A stretch of DNA of 64,000 nucleotides, taken from positions 1 through 64,000 of the forward strand of contig NZ_JBHSFQ010000022.1 in NCBI RefSeq assembly GCF_042653925.1, read 5' to 3'. Below the pieces are notes generated by a model, which did no database searches, was not told the origin of the DNA, and was given only the letters and a program-made list of their open reading frames with translations. The translations under genes and the position numbers were made by a program. The first letter of the stretch is position 1. Every line of letters starts with the position of its first letter. Source of the DNA: Nocardiopsis_B mangrovi (GTDB lineage: Bacteria; Actinomycetota; Actinomycetes; Streptosporangiales; Streptosporangiaceae). This document shows, in pieces, positions 39,187 through 45,670 of the stretch.

Positions 39187-41579
39187 TGCCCGGTACCACC
39201 ACCGCCCGCACCGCCCCCTCCGCGCTGTCCAGCACCACCCGCGACGGCGTGGGCGCCAGCCCCCGCCGCCCCGACGGAACGCTCAAGGTCACCGGCGAGT
39301 TCGCGTACTCCTCGGACATGTGGATGGAGGACGTGCTGTGGGGGATGACGCTGCGCAGCCCGCACCCGCACGCGCGCATCCGCGGCATCGACACCGCGGC
39401 GGCGCTGAAACTGCCGGGCGTGTACGCGGTCCTCACCCATGAGGACGTGCCCGGGGAGAAGCGCTACGGGCTGGAGCACCGCGACCAGCCCGTGCTGGCC
39501 TATGGCAAGGTCCGCTACAAGGGCGAGCCGGTGGCGGTCGTGGCCGCCGACCACCCCGAGACCGCGCGGCGCGCGCTGGACCGGATCCGCGTGGACTACG
39601 AGGTGCTGGCCCCGGTGTCCGACCCGCGGCGGGCCGCCCTCGACCCGGCGTGCCCCCTGGTGCACGACCCGGCGCGGGATGAAGGGCCGGGGCCGCGCGG
39701 CAACGTCGTCCGCCACCAGCCCGTCCGTACAGGGGACTTCGCCGCGGGCGCGGCGGTGGCCGATCTCCGGGCGCGGGCCGACGCGGTGGTCACCGGGGAC
39801 TACGAGGTCGGCATGCAGGACCAGGCCTTCCTGGGCCCGGAGTCGGGGCTGGCGGTACCCGCCGAGGACGGCGGCGTCGACCTGCACATCGCCACGCAGT
39901 GGCTGCACGTGGACCAGGGCCAGATCGCGCCGTGCCTGGGCCTGCCCCAGGACAAGGTGCGGCTGACGCTGGCCGGCGTGGGGGGCGCGTTCGGCGCCCG
40001 CGAGGACCTGTCCATGCAGATCCACGCCTGCATGCTGGCGCTGCGCACGGGCCGGCCGGTGAAGTTCGTGTACAACCGCGAGGAGTCGTTCTTCGGCCAC
40101 GTGCACCGGCACCCGGCGAAGATGCGCTTCGAGCACGGCGCCATGAAGGACGGCACGCTGCTCTACGCCACCGCGGAGATCATCCTGGACGGCGGGGCCT
40201 ACGCCTCGACCACCGCAGCCGTGGTGGGCGTCGCGTCCTCGCTCGGGCTGGGCCCCTATGAGATCCCGCACGCCTCGGTGGACGCCTACGGCGTCTACAC
40301 CACCAACCCGCCGTGCGGGGCGATGCGCGGGTTCGGGGCGGTGCAGGCGTGCTTCGGCTACGAGTCGCAGATGGACCGGCTCGCCGCCGAGCTGGGGCTG
40401 CACCCGGTGGAGCTGCGGGTCCGCAACGCGGTGGCGCAGGGGTCGCGGACCATCACCGGGCAGGTGATCGACGCGCCGATGCCCATGGCCCACATGCTGC
40501 GGCGGGCCCGCGACCTGCCGATGCCGCCCGCCCGCGAGGACCTGCCCGACCCCGCGGACCTGCGCACCCTTCCCGGAGGGCTGGCCGGCACCAGCCGGGG
40601 CGAGGGCGTGGTGCGCGGCGTGGGCTACGGGGTGGGGTTGAAGAACCTGTGCTTCTCCGAGGGCTTCGACGACTACTCCACGGCGCGGGTGCGCCTGGAG
40701 GTCATCGGCGGCGAGCCGGCGGTGCTCGTGCACACGGCCGCCGCCGAGGTCGGCCAGGGGCTGGTGACCGTCAAAGGCCAGATCGCCCGCACGGAACTGG
40801 GCGTGGAGCGGGTGACGATCCACCCGTCCGACACCCGGGTGGGCTCGGCGGGATCGTCCTCGGCGTCGCGCCAGTCCCACATGACGGGCGGCGCGGTGAA
40901 GGCCGCCTGCGAGGCCGTGCGCGAACGCGTCTTCGCCCTGGCGCGCGAACGCGGCGCGGCGGGCGCGGACCTGGGCGATGCGGACCTGTCGCTGAGCGGG
41001 GGCAAGGTGGTCTCGCGGCGCGACGGCGTGCTGGTCTCACTGGCCGGCCTGCTGGGCGACACGGTGATCGAGGCGACCCGCGAGTTCCGCCACCGCCCCA
41101 CGGAGGCGCTCGACCCCGCCCTGGGCCAGGGTGCCTCGCACGCCCAGTTCGGGATGTGCGTGCACCGCGCGGTCGTGGACGTCGACGTCGAACTGGGCCT
41201 GGTGAAGGTGGTCGCCCTGGACGCCGTGCAGGACGTCGGCAAGGCCCTGCACCCCCAACAGCTCGCCGGCCAGATCCACGGCGGGTCGGCGCAGGGGCTG
41301 GGGCTGGCGCTGATGGAGGAGATCCAGGTGGCCGACGGCGTGATCCGCAACCCCTCCTTCACCGACTACCTGATCCCGACCATCCTCGACACCCCGCCGA
41401 TGCGGGTGGAGGTCCTGGAGTACCCCGATCCCAACGCCCCCTACGGCCTGCGCGGAGCCGGCGAGCCGCCCACCCTGTCGTCGACCCCGGCGATCGTGGC
41501 GGCCGTCCGCGCGGCCACCGGCCGGGCCCTCACCCGCGCCCCGGTCCGGCCGGAGGACATCGTGGATATCGGACGGTAG
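39186..41579 (+). CDS. Molybdenum hydroxylase Mo-cofactor subunit (xanthine dehydrogenase type)
   Basis: 797 residues; the ATG overlaps the deaminase stop (TGATG). N-terminal substrate domain (RPDGTLKVTGEFAYSSDMWMEDVLWGMTLRSPHPHARI) and a Moco domain with AGVGGAFGAREDLSMQIHACMLAL, PCGAMRGFGAVQACFGYESQMDRLA, AAEVGQGLVTVKGQIA and the catalytic Glu in YGLRGAGEPPTLSSTPAI. It has the usual length for a separate large subunit. It hydroxylates a purine ring (hypoxanthine/xanthine are the expected substrates from context). Longer in-frame reading lies inside the deaminase gene. Confidence 0.94.
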   Translation: MPGTTTARTAPSALSSTTRDGVGASPRRPDGTLKVTGEFAYSSDMWMEDVLWGMTLRSPHPHARIRGIDTAAALKLPGVYAVLTHEDVPGEKRYGLEHRDQPVLAYGKVRYKGEPVAVVAADHPETARRALDRIRVDYEVLAPVSDPRRAALDPACPLVHDPARDEGPGPRGNVVRHQPVRTGDFAAGAAVADLRARADAVVTGDYEVGMQDQAFLGPESGLAVPAEDGGVDLHIATQWLHVDQGQIAPCLGLPQDKVRLTLAGVGGAFGAREDLSMQIHACMLALRTGRPVKFVYNREESFFGHVHRHPAKMRFEHGAMKDGTLLYATAEIILDGGAYASTTAAVVGVASSLGLGPYEIPHASVDAYGVYTTNPPCGAMRGFGAVQACFGYESQMDRLAAELGLHPVELRVRNAVAQGSRTITGQVIDAPMPMAHMLRRARDLPMPPAREDLPDPADLRTLPGGLAGTSRGEGVVRGVGYGVGLKNLCFSEGFDDYSTARVRLEVIGGEPAVLVHTAAAEVGQGLVTVKGQIARTELGVERVTIHPSDTRVGSAGSSSASRQSHMTGGAVKAACEAVRERVFALARERGAAGADLGDADLSLSGGKVVSRRDGVLVSLAGLLGDTVIEATREFRHRPTEALDPALGQGASHAQFGMCVHRAVVDVDVELGLVKVVALDAVQDVGKALHPQQLAGQIHGGSAQGLGLALMEEIQVADGVIRNPSFTDYLIPTILDTPPMRVEVLEYPDPNAPYGLRGAGEPPTLSSTPAIVAAVRAATGRALTRAPVRPEDIVDIGR

Positions 41580-41717
41580 AAGCGCGACCGAAAGGGTGGT
41601 TCCGGCGCCTCTCTCAACGTCTCAATGCCCCCGGGCGCCGGGTTTCCCTCATTCTCCCACCTGGTCGAACGGGCGTGCGGATACTGGCCTGGACCACGTG
41701 GACACAGGAGGACGTCG

Positions 41718-42302
41718 ATGAGTGCCGACATGACGAGGGCCACACGGGAGCAGCCGCTCACCGTGGATGAGGTCGAGGACATGGAGTGCCACTGCGAACT
41801 CGTCAACGGCCGCCTCGACATCTACCCGACACCGGACATCGCCCATAGCAAGGTCGTCGCCCGGCTGGCGTGTCACCTGGAGACCGTCGTCACGCCCGAT
41901 CAGGAGCCTCTCGTGCGCCCGGTGATCGTGCTCGATCCACAGAGGACGCACTTTCGACGACCCGACGCCGTGGTCATGGGCCGCAACACACTTCCGAGCG
42001 ACTACATCACCGTCCCGCCGTTGCTAGCGGTGGAGGTCGTCTCGCCCGAGAGCGTCTTGCGCGACAACCACACGAAGAGACACGAGTACGCCGACTTCGG
42101 CGTCGAGTCGTACTGGATCATCACGCCCTCTCTGGACAAGACCGCTCTCATCGAACTACGGCTTGAAAACGGCGCGTACCGCGAGATCACCCAGGTGTAC
42201 GGCGAAGAGGTCTTCGAGACCGACTTCCCCTTCCCCGTGAAGATCGTGCCGCAGTGGCTGATCGCGGGCGGCCCCTGGAAGGCGCGCATCGGCGGCGAGT
42301 GA
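41718..42302 (+). CDS. Uma2 family (DUF820) putative nuclease-fold protein
   Basis: 194 residues, ATG after CAGGAGG. The Uma2 core is visible: ELVNGRLDIYPTPDIAHSKVVARLACHLE, RRPDAVVMGRNTLP, PPLLAVEVVSPESVLRDNHTKRHEYADFGVESYWII. These give the PD-(D/E)xK-like arrangement (Asp in RRPD, Glu in VEVVSPES, Lys in TKRHEYA). The family is spread by transfer and often occurs in many copies; its function is not established. Codon use looks less GC-extreme than in the neighbours. No toxin-antitoxin or restriction partner adjoins it. Confidence 0.88.
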   Translation: MSADMTRATREQPLTVDEVEDMECHCELVNGRLDIYPTPDIAHSKVVARLACHLETVVTPDQEPLVRPVIVLDPQRTHFRRPDAVVMGRNTLPSDYITVPPLLAVEVVSPESVLRDNHTKRHEYADFGVESYWIITPSLDKTALIELRLENGAYREITQVYGEEVFETDFPFPVKIVPQWLIAGGPWKARIGGE

Positions 42303-42336
42303 CCCGTAACCCGGACGACGGCCCCGTCGCCCTGCT

Positions 42337-42369
42337 GCCCCGGACCCCGGACGCTCCCCGGTCCGGGGC
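42337..42369. terminator. 10-bp stem-loop after the Uma2 gene
   Basis: Positions 42337-42346 pair perfectly with 42360-42369 around a 13-base loop, between the Uma2 and SDR genes on the same strand. It separates their transcription. Confidence 0.55.
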
Positions 42370-42527
42370 GGCGCCCCGCTGCGTGGTAAGAGGGCGGGCC
42401 GGGGGTAGGGTCGGTGCCGTTGAGGGGGTTGCGGGCACGCCCCGCCCGGTGTAGCGAGGCGCTCGGCGCCGCCCCCGTGCGCCGTGCCGCGGGCGCCGGC
42501 CCGCGATCGATCGAGGAAGGCCGCTTC

Positions 42528-43283
42528 ATGCCAGGGACGACCGTGTTCGTGACCGGAGCCACCACCGGGTTCGGGGCCGCCATCGCGCGGCGCTTCGCCG
42601 CGGACGGCCACCGCGTGGTGGCGGCCGGGCGCCGCGACGAACTCCTCGCCGCGCTCGCCGGGGAGCTGGGCCCCCATGTGCTGCCGCTGCACCTGGACGT
42701 GCGCGACGGCGCGGCGGTGGCGGAGGCGGTGGCGTCGCTGCCCGGCGACTTCGCCGAGGTCGACGTCCTGGTCAACAACGCCGGCCTGGCCGCGGGCCTG
42801 GCGCCGGCGCACGAGGCCGACCTGGGCGACTGGGAGCGGATGATCGACACCAACTGCACGGGGCTGGTCTACTGCACCCGCGCGCTGCTGCCGGGGATGG
42901 TGGAGCGCGGTCGCGGGCACGTGGTCAACATCGGCTCGATCGCCGGCACCTACCCCTACCCGGGCGGCAACGTGTACGGGGCGACGAAGGCGTTCGTGCG
43001 GCAGTTCAGCCTCAACCTCCGCTCCGACCTGCACGGCACCGGGGTGCGCGTGACCAACGTCGAACCGGGGCTGGCCGGGGGCACAGAGTTCTCGGCGGTG
43101 CGGTTCCACGGCGACCGGGAGAAGGCCGACGCCGTCTACGCCGACACCGACCCGCTGCGCCCGGAGGACGTCGCCGACGCCGTGCACTGGGCGGTCGGGC
43201 AGCCGGCCCGGGTCAACGTGAACACGGTCGAGCTGATGCCGGTGGTGCAGTCCTTCGCCGCGCTGCAGGTCCACCGGGGCTGA
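42528..43283 (+). CDS. Short-chain dehydrogenase/reductase (YdfG-like)
   Basis: 251 residues from an ATG after GAGGAAGG. Rossmann motif TGATTGFGAAIARRF, Arg pair in AAGRRDELLAAL (NADP preference), VLVNNAGLAAGL, catalytic Ser in NIGSIAGTYPYPGGNVYGATKAFVRQFSLNLRSDL with Tyr-x3-Lys (YGATK), and VEPGLAGGTEF. This pattern is that of the 3-hydroxy acid/serine dehydrogenase YdfG group, acting on malonic semialdehyde- or L-allo-threonine-like substrates with NADP. Monocistronic between hairpins. Substrate assignment is by resemblance only. Confidence 0.9.
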   Translation: MPGTTVFVTGATTGFGAAIARRFAADGHRVVAAGRRDELLAALAGELGPHVLPLHLDVRDGAAVAEAVASLPGDFAEVDVLVNNAGLAAGLAPAHEADLGDWERMIDTNCTGLVYCTRALLPGMVERGRGHVVNIGSIAGTYPYPGGNVYGATKAFVRQFSLNLRSDLHGTGVRVTNVEPGLAGGTEFSAVRFHGDREKADAVYADTDPLRPEDVADAVHWAVGQPARVNVNTVELMPVVQSFAALQVHRG

Positions 43284-43358
43284 TCGCCGGGCGGCCCGCG
43301 GGGGGACGCCGCGTCGGCGCCTGCGGCGGCCGGCGTCCGCGGCGCGATCAGGCGGGGG

Positions 43359-43988
43359 TCAGCCGTCTCCCAGGGAGTCGAGGAAGCCGGCCGCCTCGGC
43401 CGTGCTCATCCCGGTCTCGGTCACGACCACCCGGATCGCGTCGTCTTCGCGGCCCTGTGCGCGCAGGTCGCGCACCCGCGCGGCGAGGTCGGAATGCGCG
43501 GGGGCGGCGAACCGGCCGGCGGAGGCGGGGAGCGGGCGGCCGTCCCTGAGGGCGTCGGCCAGCTCCTTGGCCTCCTTCAGCCCCATGCCGGTCTCCTCGC
43601 GGATGCCCTTGATCGCCTGGATCTGCTTGCCCCGCCGGATCAGCAGCCGGGCGCGCTCCAGGGTTCCCCCTCGCCCGGCACCGCCGGTGCCCGCGGAACC
43701 GGTCGGCGACGCGACGCCCGCGGGGAGCGGGCGGCCTTCTCTGAGGGCGTCGGCCAGCTCCTTGGCCTCCTTCAGCCCCATGCCGGTCTCCTCACGGATG
43801 CCCTTGATCGCCTGGATCTGCTTGCGCTGCCCGATCAGCACCCGGGCACGGACCAGCGTTTCCTCGGTCACCGGCCGGGGCCGCGCGGGCGCGCCCGATC
43901 GCCGTCCGGCGCGGATGAGCACGCCGCCGGCGATACCCGCGACGATGGCGACGGCCACGACCGCGATTCCCACCACTTCGCTGTCCAT
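43359..43988 (-). CDS. Membrane-anchored protein with tandem L7/L12 C-terminal-like domains
   Basis: 209 residues from the ATG at 43988. A single N-terminal membrane helix (about 5-27) and Arg/Pro linker precede three related helical units. Units one and two (about 45-88 and 110-153) are nearly identical: IQAIKGIREETGMGLKEAKELADALR-GRPLP. The third (about 168-206) is diverged. The sequence resembles the C-terminal domain of ribosomal protein L7/L12, which contacts translation GTPases. Stand-alone L7/L12-like proteins of this sort are common in actinobacteria but their role is unknown. Here the domain is duplicated and tethered to the membrane. Confidence 0.85.
   Translation of the reverse strand: MDSEVVGIAVVAVAIVAGIAGGVLIRAGRRSGAPARPRPVTEETLVRARVLIGQRKQIQAIKGIREETGMGLKEAKELADALREGRPLPAGVASPTGSAGTGGAGRGGTLERARLLIRRGKQIQAIKGIREETGMGLKEAKELADALRDGRPLPASAGRFAAPAHSDLAARVRDLRAQGREDDAIRVVVTETGMSTAEAAGFLDSLGDG
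43527..43850 (-). repeat. Near-identical 128-bp internal duplication in the L7/L12-like gene
   Basis: Segment 43527-43655 matches 43722-43850 at an offset of 195 bp (65 codons) with few mismatches, mostly silent. Recent duplication or ongoing gene conversion of one domain. Confidence 0.85.
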
Positions 43989-44052
43989 GGCGTGGAGTCT
44001 AGGCGCCACGCGGCTGCGCGCCGACCCGCCCCCGGCCCGCCGCCGCCACGGC

Positions 44053-44886
44053 TCACTCGGCCGCCAACGACGCCAGCAGCTCCACCGCCGCCTGGTCGGG
44101 GCTCTCGGGCCGGGCGGTGAAGACGGTGAGCAGCCTGCCGGAGCCGTCGGGAAGGGCCAGCGCCTGGAAGTCGAGCCGTACCCGGCCGACCCCGGGGTGG
44201 CGCAGGTCCAGGCACCCGGTGTCGCAGCGGACGCGGTCGTGCCCGCCCCACCAGGCGCGGAACTCGGGGCTGGTGCGGCGCAGCTCGCCGACGAGGGCCG
44301 AGGCCCGCGCGTCGGCCGCGTCGCCGCCCGCGAGCCGGCGCAGGGCGGTCACCATCAGCCGGGCGGAGGCGCCGGGGTCGACGAACCGGGAGCGCACGGT
44401 CTCGTCGCGCAGCATCAGCCAGACCACGTTGCGCCGGTGCGCCGGCAGTTCCGCGAAGTCGGTGAACAGGGCGGCGGCCGAGCGGTTCCAGGCCAGGAGG
44501 TCCAAGCGCGTGTCGATCACGTAGGCCGGCGCGGGCAGGACGGTCTCCAGGAGCCGGTGGACGAGCGGGGGCACGTCCTCGGCGGTGCCGGGGGCGTCGC
44601 CGGGCACCGCCACTCCCGCGAGCCCGGCGAGGTGGACGCGCTCGGCCGTGCTGAGCATGAGCGCGCGCGCCAGCGCCGCGACGACGCGCGGTGAAGGGCG
44701 GCTGCTGCGGCCCTGTTCCAGCCGCGTGTAGTAGCCGACGCTCACGCCGGCGAGCTGGGCCACCTCCTCGCGGCGCAGGCCGGGCGTGCGGCGGTGCCCA
44801 CTGTCGTGCAGCCCCGCTTCGATGGGGCCGATACGGCCCCGGCGGGCGCGGAGGAAGGCCCCGAGGGCCGTCGCGGATTCAGCCAT
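44053..44886 (-). CDS. XRE-family regulator with MmyB-like ligand-binding domain
   Basis: 277 residues. N-terminal helix-turn-helix GLRREEVAQLAGVSVGYYTRLEQGRSSRPSPRVVAALARAL, then the PAS-like MmyB domain (YVIDTRLDLLAWNRSAAALFTDFAELPAHRRNVVWLMLRDETVRSRFVDPG...), which binds fatty-acid-like ligands in studied members. Such regulators usually repress a nearby dehydrogenase and themselves. A perfect 6+3+6 palindrome spans its start codon. No ribosome site is visible, so translation may be leaderless. The target is unclear: the SDR gene is two genes away. Confidence 0.92.
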   Translation of the reverse strand: MAESATALGAFLRARRGRIGPIEAGLHDSGHRRTPGLRREEVAQLAGVSVGYYTRLEQGRSSRPSPRVVAALARALMLSTAERVHLAGLAGVAVPGDAPGTAEDVPPLVHRLLETVLPAPAYVIDTRLDLLAWNRSAAALFTDFAELPAHRRNVVWLMLRDETVRSRFVDPGASARLMVTALRRLAGGDAADARASALVGELRRTSPEFRAWWGGHDRVRCDTGCLDLRHPGVGRVRLDFQALALPDGSGRLLTVFTARPESPDQAAVELLASLAAE

Positions 44887-44897
44887 AGTGGCTATGG
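44883..44897. promoter_or_regulatory. Palindrome over the XRE gene start codon
   Basis: CCATAG-TGG-CTATGG, perfect, covering the ATG (44884-44886 on the plus strand as CAT). Position suggests autorepression by the XRE protein. Confidence 0.55.
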
Positions 44898-44958
44898 TGC
44901 CCCGCCGCGGCGGCGGGAGCCTGGTGCTGTCGGACCCATGTTCCCCGCCGGGCGCCCT

Positions 44959-45588
44959 TCAGGGGGCGCGCCGGGGTTCGAGGCCGGCGACCAGTTCGGC
45001 GACCAGCCGGGCGAGGGAGTCATCGGTGAGGTAGCCCTTCTTCGCGAGGTGGCCGGAGATCGCGAGGGTGATCAGTCCGTGCAGCGCCGACCAGGTGAGC
45101 AGGGCGAGGTCGTGGGGGTCGCCGGGGCGGACGGAGCCGGCGCGCTGGCCGTCGACGAACACGGCGACGCACGTCCGCATCAGCTCCGCGACGGCGGTCT
45201 GGAGCTCGCCGTCCTCGGTCTCCGTGAGGCGCTCGCCGAAGATGAGCCGGTAGTGCTCGGGCCGCCGGATGCCGCGGCGGATGAAGGCGTAGAAGAGGCG
45301 GCGCAGCGTGTCGGGGCCGTCGGTCCCGCCGTCGAGCGCGGCGCCCATGTCGTCGCTCATCCCGCCGACCTCGGCCACCGCGACGGCGGTGAGCAGGTCG
45401 CTCTTGTCCTTGAAATGGCGGTAGGGCGCCGTCCGCGACACCCCGACCCGGTCGCCGACGCCGCGCAGGGTGACGGCGTCGGGCCCGCCTTCGCCGAGCA
45501 GCTCGGATGCGGCGGCGATGAGCCGGCCGCGGGTGTCGCCGGCGGTCGGGCCGGGCGACCCGATTTCAGGGGGATGAGCTGCGGGCAT
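44959..45588 (-). CDS. TetR-family repressor of the fused Mo-hydroxylase operon
   Basis: 209 residues. N-terminal helix-turn-helix: GRLIAAASELLGEGGPDAVTLRGVGDRVGVSRTAPYRHFKDKSDLLTAVA; the C-terminal ligand domain resembles the WHG/TetR_C_33 type (RLFYAFIRRGIRRPEHYRLIFGERL, LLTWSALHGLITLAISGHLA). It has no ribosome site; a minus-strand TAGTGT -10 box (45595-45600) six bases before the ATG points to a leaderless message. It is divergent from the Mo-hydroxylase operon, with two perfect palindromes in the gap that it most likely binds. Confidence 0.93.
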   Translation of the reverse strand: MPAAHPPEIGSPGPTAGDTRGRLIAAASELLGEGGPDAVTLRGVGDRVGVSRTAPYRHFKDKSDLLTAVAVAEVGGMSDDMGAALDGGTDGPDTLRRLFYAFIRRGIRRPEHYRLIFGERLTETEDGELQTAVAELMRTCVAVFVDGQRAGSVRPGDPHDLALLTWSALHGLITLAISGHLAKKGYLTDDSLARLVAELVAGLEPRRAP

Positions 45589-45594
45589 ACCGCG

Positions 45595-45651
45595 ACACTA
45601 CGACAGGGCCGTTGACACCGTCAACGCAGCTGCTAGGTTGACGATGTCAAC
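45595..45651. promoter_or_regulatory. Divergent tetR/Mo-hydroxylase promoters with two TetR operators
   Basis: Operator 1: CGTTGAC-ACC-GTCAACG (45610-45626, perfect 7+3+7). Operator 2: GTTGAC-GAT-GTCAAC (45637-45651, perfect 6+3+6). Minus promoter: -35 TTGACG (45619-45624), 18-base spacer, -10 TAGTGT (45595-45600). Plus promoter: -35 TTGACA (45612-45617), 16-base spacer, TAGGTT (45634-45639). Operator 1 covers both -35 boxes and operator 2 the plus-strand start, so one repressor can shut both directions. Confidence 0.8.
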
Positions 45652-45670
45652 ACTCATCGGAGGTAGCACG

